A stretch of DNA of 64,000 nt. It comes from Phoebastria nigripes. Its lineage: Eukaryota > Chordata > Aves > Procellariiformes > Diomedeidae. The stretch spans positions 433,051 through 497,050 of the forward strand of contig JAYKAV010002508.1 in assembly GCA_035582835.1 (NCBI GenBank). Direction: 5' to 3'. Positions 37,798-50,500 of the stretch are shown here, piece by piece. The position numbers and the translations under genes are program-made. The number at the start of each line of letters is the position of its first letter. Position 1 is the first letter of the stretch. The notes under the pieces were generated by a model, which did no database searches, had not been told where the DNA came from, and saw only the letters and a program-made list of their open reading frames with translations.

Positions 37798-40700
37798 CTG
37801 AATCAGTTTCAGGAAGAAAACAAAATGGAAACGCATAATGATTTGTTATCCACACCTTTGTCCCTTGGCACAAAGGCTCTTTCCATGTCAAGGAGTTGTG
37901 TGGGAGTACCAGGTGAAATTCTGATTGGTCTTGGTGACTACAGAAGAATCAGTATGTATACTGATCTCGGTGGTATGTTGTCAATGGTAGCGACTAGCTC
38001 CACCAGTGGCATAAACTATGTGAATACTAATATGAATAAAAGTTAGCTGGTTTTGCCATCATGCCACTAAAGCTTGTTTTATTTTTTCTATTGAGGGCTA
38101 CTGTTGCTCCATAAGTGATGGTTACTGCTATCTGACAGGCTCTACTGCAGCCTCATTACTGAGAACACTTATAATTTCAGGTTAGATTAAAGCCATAGAC
38201 TCTAAATCACTACTCCTCTGTGGTTTTGTTTCTTACAATCAGTGTACAGTCACCCAGCTACTCCAACTGTGTATCTTTCCACAGAACGAAGGAGACACAC
38301 ATTTAAAAAGGAGAGTGGCAGAAGAAGCCGAGAACAATGAGGGGATTTATGGACAGGTATCTCAGAATATTTTGCATTCTCTGAATCTGTCTGGGGACTT
38401 GAAACAACTAGCCCTTTTGCCTAGCATTGCTCTCAAGTCAGCATCTGCAGCAAGATTATATGAAAAATTATGTACATGTCAGTATAAACAGTGCAGCAAA
38501 TACTGGGAAAAATGTGGGGACACAGCATGTGGGTATGTCATTTCAGCAGGCAGCACTAATTCTAGAGGCAGAATTTCCTAGGCTCACCCCCTCTGAATGC
38601 CTAAAAATGGCTTTGGCATAAGAAGGGTTTGCATCTGGAGAATATCTTCTACACTTAGTACTGACGCAAGCATAAGTTTGTGGTAGACTTCAAAATTGTA
38701 GGCATAGCTACAGGTATGCTCATCAAGATAGGCATGACCTTATTTATGTATTTGTAGCTCAGTTAGGTAACAACAGAATGGCAGGGACTTGGTTTAGCCT
38801 GCTAGAATTCAGGATAAGCCATTTTACCAGTGGCACTCTCATCCAGACAGTATTTCCACGGTCACAGTAGAAATATGAGGCAGCTTACAGTGGTGCCACT
38901 CCTTATTGTCCGAAAGCTTCAGTTTTTTCAGACTGGCATTAAACAATGTTTGGGTCTCTCTGACTGTACTTAAAGGCCTATTTCTGCTAGCTGGAACAGT
39001 CAATGTGTTTGGCATCCACTTCAGTGGCCAGCTGTGTCTTCTCAGCTAGATACCTTCCATGCTGTGGCTGTGCCACAAATGATTACCTTCTTCCTTATGT
39101 TTCTGTCACAGAGTATGGATTTATATGCCTGCCTGGCTGTTTGAATATTGTAGATTTTTTATTTACCCTGGCATGCACCAGTGGACATAGGATAAAGAAT
39201 TGCAGTCCTTCACTATGTTCTATTTTATTTTCTCACCTCTCCTCTTTTAGTGACTCCTTTGAATAGAGCGGTCTCCTTTCTCCTACCTTCCTCAGACTAG
39301 CTCCTTTCAAACTCCACCACCTTTTCTGTTGTTTGTGAAAGGTGTATATATATTGCAAGCTGAAATACCAGAGATTATCATAAAGATTCAGTGGAAAAAA
39401 CATTATTTGTCCATGGCCACCTCTTCTTCTTTGTACCTCTTTTTCCTCTCACCTGTTCTTTCGTCTTTAATTTCTACTTAGAAATGGGATTTTCCAGTAT
39501 TTAGTTTCTCTCTAAAGTCATTGCAAACAATCCACAACACAGAGTTTTGCCATTTTTTTTCCTATCAATCTTTGTATCAGTATTTGGAAGTTAAACAAAA
39601 CCCAAACATTCCGTTAGGGTATGCAGCTGCATGAATTTGAAGAGATAGAAAATTAGTACCATGTCAAAGAATGTTCAGTCAAAATTTTGAATATGTGATC
39701 GCTACACAGAGAATGCAGACTGAACTATACATGCTTCTAGAAATACTCCTCCTTGACATCCAAGTCGTCATATACAGGAAGTGAACCTTTGTAGTTCCTC
39801 TGAGAAACTAGAGCACCTTTGCTGAGCGGTCTGAAAGAGCTAGTCTAGACTTACCCAGGTCTAGCTTCAATTCAAAATTACTTGGTTTGGATTAACACAC
39901 TAAATCTTAATTCAAATACTCCTGGCTTGTGCCAAGGAAAACGTTATGAAGCACTGAGGAACATGGTCTGAAAAAGTATGCAATGGTTTACTTTGGCTGA
40001 TAAGAAAACATGTATATATCAGATGAGGAATTCTAAGTCTCAGTTCTCTGCATGTGCTTACCCAATTTACAGTACAAGAAACTGAAGAATCTTGCTTTCC
40101 CTTATTTAGACAACAAATTCCTTACTGCAAAGCAGCAGTAACTACCGTATGTAAGCAACAGCGACATTCCTACATTCAGGGGATGGCAGTCCTAGAATTA
40201 AGCAGTGAGAAGAATCCAAAGTTGTGTTGCACATGTACAAACATTTGGTATTTGNTAGCAGAGTGTTCCTTTTATTAGCAAATTTAACGTGGAAAAGGTG
40301 TAACTTTCTTAAAAATATTTAACCAGACACAATCCTCTTTCTTGCTTTCCTGGGTGCTTTTTCTACAAGCAGATGCATATATGAAATAATTAAAGAAACA
40401 CATTTTTTACTGTTCAATTCTGTTTTGTCTTGCCTCCAAGAATATAATGATCCACTTTACAGAGCTCTCTGGCTCTGCAGCCAATCAATATTATCAGATG
40501 TCAATGAGTAAAAAAATAAAAATCCAAGAAAGGCATGGATATGAAAAGAAAAGCAGTGTTTACAGTATGTAGTGAACTATGGAAATATGAGGTTTTCAAT
40601 TTTTCACCAGAGAAAAGTCAGAATTTAATTTGGTAGCTTAATACTTTATTTGCATCTATGGACAGACTCACACACTGAATCTGGGATTTTTCAGAGAAAA

Positions 40701-43700
40701 TGAAGGTCTTCCAAAAATCTCTGTCTGAACGAAAATACAAGTATCAAAAATAAAAGAAGCTGTTGTAGGCTGAGCTTGCAATTTTTTAAATTTGTGCAAG
40801 TGAGTATATTACCCACAGATTTCTAAAGGAGTAGAAAGTTGTAATTTAGTGCCTTAACTCCAGAAAATGCCTCTTGCCTTTTCTGGAGATGAGCTGTATT
40901 TAAATTAAGTTTTTGAAATAACTTATCTTTTGGTTCCTGCAACAGGCTGAAACATTGTGATTTTCCTCAGCATTTCCAAAAAAAACTCCTGTAGGCAGTC
41001 ATGTATAATTAGAGTCTAAAATGGACAAAAATTGTTGTTAAGATATCTTTGTGAATGGCAACACCAGCACTCCACTTTTGCTAATTTTTATCTTTACTAG
41101 GGGTCTCACAATGCATTTGAGAACAACATAAATCAAATGCAGCAATATTATTGGCATTTGGAAAATCTCGTTAGATGCTGAAATAGTAACTGAGGGGTGT
41201 GAAAAAGAGAAAGGCAGCAAAACAAGAACCTATCAAATTCTCTCTTGTTCTCATTTGGTAAAAACTGATGGCTTAGATGTGGATAATCTGCTGGCTTTAG
41301 TTGGGCTTTCATTTAGTCCATGGGCATGAATTTGCTGAAGCAATGTACTCTAGAAGTCTAGCCTTGTGCACACTGAGGTATCTATCTACCTTCCCAGGCG
41401 CATAAGCAGTAGCTCTGATACTGTTGTTTGGAAGTAATTTTTTGCAGAGAGAGCACCCACTTCATTAACTATTATGATAGTCTCTTTTTTTTGTAGCACG
41501 CATAATTCAAATGCCACCTGCCTTTCATGCTATATAAAATACTTTTGCCCCAATAACCTGTGTTGATCTTTCTCCAAAGGAATTTTCTGGGTTTGTTTTT
41601 TTTTTCCATTTTCTACATAAACTACCCTGTAACAATTGCAATTATGGCAAAGTATAAACCAAAATATAATTAACTGAGCAGACATTATATCACTAGTGTT
41701 ATTCAATAGTGTTGAGAAAGAGTTGGGCTCCAAAGTTTTAAATGCTCCAGATCCTTCAAAATCTTATGCAGATGGTTAGTTTTACAATTTTGAAGATTTT
41801 CTGTTGATTTCAGTAAGCCTGTCCACGAAGGGTACTTTGGCAAATGTTCACATTTGAAAGAGAATGCTACAGCATTCACATAACACATGCTGTCTTATCC
41901 TACTGCACTTATGAAATCTAATTTTTTTAAAATATCACAAAGTGCCACAGAGATTATAGTCTGCAGCACTACTGCTGCAGAATTTAGATTAATTTTGCTG
42001 CAAAGGCTTGGTTATTGATACAGTGAAATAGAGGAACAACTGCATAGCTGTTCTCTTTTCCATGGATGTTTTTCATTTATTTAATGTTACAAAAAACACC
42101 TAATATTACTAACAGTAGCCATGAGGGGAATTTGAATTCTCTGTTTTGTGCATTTGACATGCATTTTTATTGCTTTTTCAATCATATCATCTTCTCATCC
42201 AATTTCCTACTTTATTTGAGTGTTCCATATTGCTAGAGGTGGGACAAAATGCTTACAACTTGGATTACAAAATCCTGATAAGGAAATCTCAAGAACAGAT
42301 ATGGTACCTGTAATTCTTTTTATTCATTTTACTTTGGAAATGACTAATTTTCAAATTGACTGTGTCCCTTTAAATCAGAAAAAAAACCCAGCTCAATTCA
42401 TTCCACCCATTTATGGTGGCATGAAGCCTACCTTGCTGGAGAGCAAAGGGGACCAAGAAAAACAGTTGTGTCAGTGAAGTTCAGCAAGAGGATAAATGGG
42501 AATGGGAATGGGAAGCCNCAGGGATGTCTTGCTGTCATTGAACATAACTGTAAAGGAAGATTAATTCACCCCGACCTACCCAGAAAGTGAATCTCTTACC
42601 AGATAAGGCAATTAGTGCTCGCTGAGGAAGAGTTGNTGGAAATTAAGATTTATGGATTACAGACAACATAAATAGAGGCATTCTGATAATTGTCTGAAGC
42701 AGTATTTTACACAGATCCTGGGTGTGACCAATCCCTGAACCCCAACAATGGAAAAAGCCTCTGAAGAGATAGGCAAGGGCAGCATGCTCATGAAGCTCAG
42801 GGAAGAATGCATGGAGTGACTGACCACAGCTGTTGCACAGAAACCTGAACTTCGCTTGACACAAAGGGGACCGGAGGGTGGCCTTTGTTCTAGATAAATG
42901 GCTACATCAGCTGCGTGAATAAACCAGCTGTAGAACTGCTCATCCCTGACTTGATCAAAAGAGCACAAATGTCTTCTTGCGTTAGCCAGACCAGGATGAG
43001 GAGTGTATACGTGAGAAACCTCTTTGAAATAGTTCTAGACTATTCACTTCTGAGACTTCTCACGATAGTCTTCCTTGTCCTGCGCCTGAGCTGGCTTCAA
43101 ACCATGTATCACTTCCCAGCAGCAGAGGATGCCCACCATCATGATGGGGAGCATATTATAGAGACCCATGATGAGAAACACGTTTGTATTGTGAGTCAGC
43201 TGTCTACTGCAATTGCTATAGTCTGCTAAGTGTACTTTGTATTTGTATTGTGATTTAAATACATTGCTGTGCCATTCTGCTAAATCAAAATCCCATGTAA
43301 CATCAAATAATTTCAGGTAAGTAAATCTGGCATTAAACATTAAAACCCTCCAAGTGTGGAATATCTAAAAGCACCTAATTAGAGAGTATTGGACTCTGAC
43401 ACTGGGTCAGATGTGCCGAGTGGGATCCAGGACAGCGCAAGTATCAACTACCCCTTCGCTTACATCCAAGATCTACCAGAAGGACAACAGATGTAGGTGC
43501 TCACTGTTTTCCCTGGGGTTACCACTGGGCCAAAGTAGCCACAAATTCACGTCAGTGGCATAACAACGCTGTGGGCAGCCCTGTTCCCTCTGCACCCTCC
43601 TCTGAGTTCCAGGAGATGTGCTTGCTGTGTGCCCTCACCTTCCTCTTCCTATGATGCTTCTGTCCCAGAGGCCCCGCATGTAGGTGTAACATCAATTTCA

Positions 43701-44084
43701 ACCAAGGCTGAATTCAACCCGCTGTAGCTTTTAGTTTATCTAAGAACAAGCTTTTATTGTCAGCACTAAAATATTTTGTTTATGTAGGTCTTAATGTGAG
43801 ATGGTCACATCTGTTTTTCTCAAAGTTATTTATTGTTGTATACGATGAGAAAGACAATTTGTGGGAAGGCTGGGATAACTTAGGATACCACTCTTACAAG
43901 GATAAAGAAAACAATAACAGTATCACACTACTAAGAAACAATTTAAAAAAACCAAAATTATAAAAGTTATAATTCTATATAAACAGAGGAAGCTGAAGGA
44001 TTAGGTTATTAACCTAAAAATATGCTACCTATAGGAAATAAAGTTAACCAATAACAATAATATCAATACTTTATTCTAATGTAG
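37798..44084. other. Non-coding region 5' of the AKAP3 remnant
   Basis: The AKAP3 start-codon exon (expected to encode a W-L-x-S-x-x-G-V-C-K-V-like segment) should lie here or further right on the - strand but was not found. AT-rich, with no clear repeats and no other supported gene. Confidence 0.5.
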
Positions 44085-44290
44085 TGCTTTTCATTAGTAT
44101 ATTTCTAAGTGTTTCACAAAGTAGGCATCATTATTCCACTTTATGGATGGGGAAGCTGAGATGTGACGTGACATGACTTCTATATGTCATGGAGCAGACC
44201 AATAGCAAAACTGGGAACACACCCTTGGTCTCCTGAGTGCTAACCCTGTGCTTGATCCACTGGCAATGCTGTGATCCCCTTCTGCCATCT
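44085..44290 (-). mobile_element. MIR-like SINE relic, reverse orientation
   Basis: On the + strand it reads as the complement of MIR: ATTATTCCACTTTATGGATG, GGGGAAGCTGAGATG, AGCAAAACTGGGAACACACC, CTTGGTCTCCTGAGTGCTAA and CTTGATCCACTGGCAATGCT. These correspond to the MIR stretches ATTTTACAGATGAGGAAACTGAGG and the tRNA-like head with the source of the anticodon region. Divergence is high, as expected for an element older than birds. Confidence 0.8.
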
Positions 44291-46959
44291 ACAGTATATA
44301 GTCTAGCTTTGTCTAAGTCAAATTCATAAGTAGCATCACAGAAAACAACCTATCACGCAAAGATCTCTGCAGCATATGTCTGTTTTCATGCACTCAGAAA
44401 TGGCTTTCATTCTGATTCATGGGGTGCTTCAATTGCAGCATGAGAAGTTGACACCTTGGGGAAATTACATAACATCTTACAAATCAAACACTGCTCAGGG
44501 AGTTAGCAAATGAAACAGATGCAAGATACCATGAAGTAGTTGCAACATAGCATGTACAGAGCAGAGGTACTTCCTGCCTTCCGCCCTGCACCCCTCCTGA
44601 CTGCTGGCCCAAGCCACCCAAACACCTCGGCAGAGAAACGCAGCAGAAAAGGAAGAAGGAGTTTTCAGAGGAAGGAGAATATCTGCTGGCTGTTCTTCAC
44701 ACACCTCTCGAAAAAGCCACATTAGGGACAAGGGAGACTATGGTGAGGGGAAGTCTCAGAAGTGAACAGTCTAGAGAGGTTTCCTAAGCAGCTGAAACAT
44801 CCAGATGAATCCAAAGGATGGTGAAATCAGAAAGCAAATGGGGTCTCCAAGCATTAGCTCATGTTCTTATTTATCCCTTACATGCACTGAATGATCTGAA
44901 GAATCAATTGGACTTTCCTACCTCAGCAGCACCAGTGTGTTTGTTGGGCCCAGGGAGCTTTCAAAGGATGGTTTTATAACTAAGCTGTTCGGTCGTTCTC
45001 ACCAGACAGGCTCTTTGGTCTCCTGGCTTATCTTGCTCCAGCCAGAAAGCAGAGTGACATCAGGATTTCCATAACAACAGTAAGGCCACAAGGAGACCAA
45101 GGGTGCAGGGTTGTGTGGAAACTGAGGCATGCCATTCATACCTGCCAGCCCTTAGAGTCAGCATTTGCAACTAGCCTGCTGTTCCCCGATGTGGGAGAGC
45201 TGAGAGATGCCAGAAACACTCAGCACGGGACTCTTAATAAATCCTCACACATTTTAGGTGATCAGTAGCCCTGAGGCTGCTTTTAGATGTTTGGCTCTAA
45301 CTTCCTTGGGATTCAAATACAGTGAGATAGTCCTTAATCAGCAATATGATGTTCCAAATTGTTTTTAAAATCAAATTCAGCTCCCTGTAAATAGCACATT
45401 TAACCTAGTTAACTTGTAATTGGAGCTGTAACAAGTTGGATGTGTCCATTATCTTACTGCTTTTTTTATGATTACATCACCATAAGACATAAGCATCTCT
45501 GGTCAACTAGTACATCTTATCCCTACAATAGCACTGCTGAAATAGGAAAATATTCTTTTAAAAATGNAGGCTGGAAACCACTGAGCTCTGGTTCATCTCT
45601 CCTAAAATCAGGGGGTGGCAAGCCTGGAGCAGAGGATACATGTCCTGATTTATAGTCCTTTGCCTTAGCCTTAATTCATCCTTCTCCTTCTAGTCGAAGC
45701 TTAGAATTTGTTATAAAATCACCTCCCATGGACATTTATGTCACTGTACAGAACAATTAAGGGTCAAGTCCCCACAGCAAGAGGCTCTGACTTGGATCAA
45801 GAACAAGATGTGCGTGTGAGATGCAGGAATTGGACAGACACTTTCATGTAGCTGTGCGCCATTTCTGTAATGAGGTCAGGTACCCAGTTCTGCTTGGTAA
45901 ATTCGCACCACTTTCCATGAGCACCCATTACATTTGTAGATTGTATCGGCTTTTTTGTACCATATCTAAGCACAACTGTACAAACTGTATTTCCCGAAGG
46001 CGTTGAGGCAGGCTGGGCCGCTCAGAAAAGCTGTGGTGAGACCGACAGGCATGATGAAGGTGGAGAGAGCAGTGGTGGGTAGGTAGTTTGGGGGTGGGAG
46101 GTGGAGGGGGCCTGCTGCTGTGGTTCCCAGCTACCAGCAAAAAGAGATGTGCACCTGCCTTACATGTCAAAGAAAAAAAGTGTGTTGTGGCTGAGAACTG
46201 GAGGTGGCCAGAGTTCACAGAGCATCCAGATTTTTGCCCCAAACCCCAAATCACCTGCTATGCCACAGCTCTGGCAGAACTGCCATTTGGATTTGCGTCA
46301 GAACAGAAGTTGAGTTAAGATCGAGTATTTTGGAATCTGTCCAAATTGCCAGAAATATTCCCTGACTGTTCTGCCTTTTACTGCCCTGATGTTTTGAAAA
46401 CTTTTTGGTGAATATGAGCACCAGCTACAGTGATGTAAGTCAGGCTACAAAAGAATGGCTATTTGTCTTCAATGCAGACCAAAAAGCAATGGGAACCCAT
46501 GGGAAAAATGAGGCTATAACAGTGCGAGTGGCAGATTTAGAGTGCCCTGTGTGTGATCATCATGCAACATTCACAGCAGCACTTNCTTAGGGGAAGAAGT
46601 CTCAGTGAAATGCTGAAGACCTAGGATGACAGAGGCAGTTAGGAATTTTAGAGTGGTTGCATGTCTGTAATCATAAAATTGTTTAATCCCCATTTAAGGC
46701 TAATTTAATGAGGCCAGGTAATTCAAGGCATAAGTAATGAATTGCTGAAAATGTTTTCAATCAGTCCAGCTCAGTAGTGGCCAAAGTTACTGTCATTTAA
46801 TTGTTGGACTTGGCTCGCTTCCCAATAGACAGGCACTCGGAAGCAGGCGCAAGGACCTGTGAAACTGCAGTTCCCCTAGAGAGATTAATAAATATTTAAG
46901 CTTGGGGTTTTCAAATGCACCTGCAAGCGTTGGGGGTCATCCTCCCTCTGAAATTCCTC
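44291..46959. other. Non-coding region upstream of the NDUFA9 CpG island
   Basis: Average composition, no supported exon and no recognised repeat. Confidence 0.5.
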
Positions 46960-47325
46960 TCCTGGGTGCGTCGACACTTCCGTCCCACCCTCCAGAGCTG
47001 TGAGCCTACGACCTCAAGCGTCCTTCCCCAGCCGGGCCCAGTCTGCGCACCACAACCTGCCACGGAGCTCACCGCCCGGCCTCCCCGTCCCCCACGGGCC
47101 GGCTTGGCTCCAGCCCACCAGCTCGGCAGCTGCTGCGCTGCGAGGGGCTACGACTGCCCACGGCTCTGCTCAGGGGCCGGGGAGGGGGGCTCGGCGGGGT
47201 GGCGGGGGGCTCGGCGGGGCCGACGAGCTCCAGCGGGACCGCGGACCGACTCCGGCTGAGGGCAGCCCCCACCCTGCACCGCCTCCCGTCAGCGGGAGGT
47301 TGGGCGGGGGCCGCACGTGCCGCGG

Positions 47326-47360
47326 CCCCGCCCCGCCCCGCCCCGCCCCGCCCCGCCCCG
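47326..47360 (+). repeat. (CCCCG)7 GC-box tandem repeat
   Basis: Seven perfect 5-bp CCCCG units in the NDUFA9 promoter. Each junction gives a CCCCGCCCC box, the reverse of the Sp1/KLF GGGGCGGGG site. Copy number of such repeats can vary and could tune the promoter. Confidence 0.9.
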
Positions 47361-47393
47361 CGGGGGAAGGGAACAGCGCGTGTCCCCTCTACA

Positions 47394-47403
47394 CGCATGC
47401 GCA
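47394..47403 (+). promoter_or_regulatory. NRF1-type site 1
   Basis: CGCATGCGCA is close to the NRF1 consensus, a GCGCATGCGC palindrome. It lies about 100 bp upstream of the NDUFA9 ATG. NRF1 is an established activator of nuclear oxidative-phosphorylation genes. Confidence 0.75.
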
Positions 47404-47427
47404 CTTCCCCGCCCAGTGAGTTGCTCT

Positions 47428-47437
47428 TGCGCATGCA
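47428..47437 (+). promoter_or_regulatory. NRF1-type site 2
   Basis: TGCGCATGCA is a second NRF1-like palindrome whose start is 34 bp after the start of the first one. Two helical turns apart on the same promoter face would be 21 bp and three about 32 bp, so the two sites lie on roughly the same face. Confidence 0.7.
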
Positions 47438-47495
47438 CCGGGGAGAGGTTTGACCCTGTCCGCATGCCGTCCGGCGCGAGGGTTGGTGGGTAAAG

Positions 47496-47507
47496 CAAGA
47501 TGGCGGC
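47496..47507 (+). promoter_or_regulatory. YY1-type motif over the NDUFA9 start codon
   Basis: CAAGATGGCGGC fits the AANATGGCGGC motif that YY1 binds just downstream of many start sites. Its ATG is the NDUFA9 initiator, so the motif serves both as a possible binding site and as codons 1-3. Confidence 0.65.
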
Positions 47508-47557
47508 AGTTGCTCGCTGCTCTCTGGCTCCCCGCGGCCTCTTGTTGCCAAGGGCAG
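47500..47557 (+). CDS. NDUFA9: NDUFA9 exon 1, start codon and presequence
   Basis: Encodes residues 1-19 plus one base ([19 protein letters not shown]), the beginning of a mitochondrial presequence with Arg, Leu and Ala and no acidic residues. The donor is AGGGCAG|gtgagt. Intron 1 is 4,179 bp and is AT-rich apart from the first 150 bases; no other gene was seen in it. Confidence 0.93.
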
Positions 47558-50500
47558 GTGAGTGTCACCGCCGCCGAGGGGCTGGTGCCGGGGCGCCGCT
47601 TCTCCTCGCGGGGAGCCAGGCTGCCCTTGCGCTCTCTGCCCGAGCCTGCACGGTGCTACGCCAGCCGCCTGCCCGCGGGCCTCCCTTCTCTCACCGCGGC
47701 GCCCTCGGAGCAGAGCTGGGTGAGGGAGCTCACAGGGCAGCGTCTGAAAAGCAGCTGGCTAAAATAACTGTTTGCCGCAGAAATGGTCGGTTTTCTGCCT
47801 TCCTTCTCTTTAGGGAACTGGGGTTTGTAGCCCAAAGGGCTGCATGGGATTGGCTCGGGCTGCCGGTGTAGCTGTACTGTAGGTTGTCTCGCTGGGGCTG
47901 TCAAAATCTCAGCAAATGAAATGCTGCCTTGTAGGCTAAAAGTTTGGATTCCTTTTACGATTTCTTAGGTGACCTTGACATTACGGCCATGGTCTATAAG
48001 CATGCTCAAGTACCAAAATTATATGTAAAGCTTGTATTTGGGCCTTTGCTGCCAAAACAGAACTGAATTTTAATTAAATTGATTCAGCACGTGCTCCTCT
48101 GCTGAGTAAAGTGGGAGATGGCAAACAGGTTTTGTTGGTTGATAAAGGTGAGGAAGGAATTTAGCATACTTCTAATTGGAGCAATGTGTCTTTTCAAGAA
48201 GAAGATGGTTCTGGTTTACTGTGGATATTTGAGGTTTAATTCAAACCAGTGTTCATAAACTGCTTCAAATATGGCTTGTAAAAGTAAACTTCCAGTGACA
48301 AATAGATTCTGGTTAGTGAAAAACCTAAAATTCTACTGTTCTGGGAAAGAATCCCTGTGCAAGGCTGTGTTATACAGGAGCACAGAGCTTTAAGCAGTGC
48401 TATTCAGTCTGGAGATATTGACATGGGCTGTGAAAGCGGTATGGCTCTATTAAGTTACGTTGTCCTGAGTTACTAAATGTTGCATTTTGATAGGGCTCCA
48501 CACCATGTGGAAGGTCCTTTACTGGTTGTGAATCAGTGTGAGGATCTCTAGCCTGCTTTCTTTGAGTCTCATGGATACCCTTCAATCTCAACTTTTTTTT
48601 TAATCATATAGTAGTAATTGGACATGTAGCCATAGATGGTGATAATTTATGACAGATCTTGTACAGTTATGGAACAAGAAGAGATGTACACCACTGAAGA
48701 CCTGTGTCTTTAGACCTGAGTGTAAGGCAAGCAACAACAGGTGTATACAGAAAGGTAGGAGAATACAAAACAGTAATTGGATGTTATTTGTTAGTGTGAC
48801 AGTGATAGCATCATGAAGAGCCTGTCACCAATAATTTTTGCAGAAATAACAGCAAAAAAGCCACAAAGTAGTTGAAAGATGTGTATAATTTTTTTTTTCA
48901 GATTAACTTTCTTGCCGTTCTTACATGGGTTGATCTGTTTAATAATACTTTTTTTCAACAGGTGCTCACAGTGGACTGAAATCTTGTTGCTTTTAGGTTT
49001 TATATTGTAAGGACTGAAATGTGTTCCTATGTAAAAGTAAGAGAGTGTTAATTCTGTAAATAACAATATTGTGTAATATATTTTTTTTACAAACCTGTAG
49101 GAAGAGAAGTATATGTAAACAAAGTACTGAGGAGTATGGGTCATCAAGCTTTCTCTTTCACCATCTCAGCATACCATGTAGCTTTTTTGCATACTTGAAG
49201 GAATCCTGCTGGTTATAAAGAACCCAGTCATTTTTCTGTGAGTCTGCTTTTCCTAAAAAATAAATTAAATAACAAAACCCTAGTTATTAGAACACTACAA
49301 GAATGAAGGTAACAAGATCATCCAACTGTCTCCCTCAGTGTTATCCTTTATGCTTGCACTTTTACTGAGCTTGGTTAATCTCCACTCTCCAAATACCCAT
49401 TACATAGCTACAGACTTTATTCTGTACAGAGTATTCAGTATACACTACTGATTTCATTTGCAAGTTTGTTCTGTTATTGTTGTTTAAAAGAATAAAGAAA
49501 AAAAAGCAACCCGCCTCCCTAAGAATTCTGAATGTAAAAACCTAGGATATGGGCTGTATGTTTGTGTAGTCTGTGTCAGATAACATTGTAAGGATAGCAT
49601 GGTAATGGGTTTTAAGATGTGCTGTATTGGAAATCCATTGAAATGGATTCNTTCCATTCACCTTCACTGTAATTCCGCAGAAGTATACACAAAGATTTTA
49701 GAGGGCAATGTTAAATTAACTGGATGATAGAAAAAGCAGAGAGTGAAGGTAAGTGGTGAATATGGCAGTGATGAGTTGGCATATTCCTTAAAATTTCAGT
49801 TTGAGGTACTATAAAGTTTAATATGAACATACTGTGTCAGTTTAAAACTGTATGCCAGGTTTTTAGACATTAATTGGATGCCACAGGAGTGTGTACTTCT
49901 ATTAAACTCCAGCAGGTCTTTGACAAATGGTGTGATTTTTTTTTTTTTTTGTGCATGTGTGTTTTTGTTTGGGTTTTTTTTATGTTTTGTTTTTAATAGG
50001 TGCTTATCATAAGTGTATCAGAGTGTATTTTACTTCTTTCTCATAGTTAGTCTTAAGGTGTCTGCTTCAGTAATGGAGGGGCCCTGCATATCTGCCACTT
50101 TAAGACAGATACCATGCCCAGTTTAACTGTTCCTGAGCTTGGACCTATTTTGTAGGAGAGTTGCTTTTTGGGAAGTCATATACCTACTTGAAGTTTGCGT
50201 AGGTAGTATCTTATTTTGTCCTGTTTCTATCAGCCAATTGGAGTATAGTTTCTAGGCATAGTATATTAATTTCATAAGTACAAGCGTATATGTGAGATTG
50301 CTTTATTTAGTTAAGTGGGTGTCAAACTACCTTTCAGGACAAAATTGGAGATGTGGTATCTTTTATTATTCCAATTTGTGGGGTATGGAGAGAGGAGAGA
50401 TAGACAAACTTTTAGGTAGGGAAACACCTCCTTCAGGCACTGAAATCTTGCTGGATTTTCTGGTTTGAATTTTATTAGCTGATCTAACAAAATGTAATTT

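Larger units (their letters stand above)
46960..47700 (+). promoter_or_regulatory. NDUFA9: CpG-island promoter of NDUFA9
   Basis: A block of high GC and many CpG stands out from AT-rich flanks and ends just inside intron 1. It holds an ETS-type ACTTCCG (46976-46982), an E-box CACGTG (47314-47319), seven CCCCG units (47326-47360) that read as overlapping GC boxes, two NRF1-type palindromes and a YY1-type motif on the start codon. No TATA box was seen. This is the usual makeup of a TATA-less housekeeping promoter of a nuclear gene for mitochondria. The transcription start cannot be fixed from sequence alone. Confidence 0.85.
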
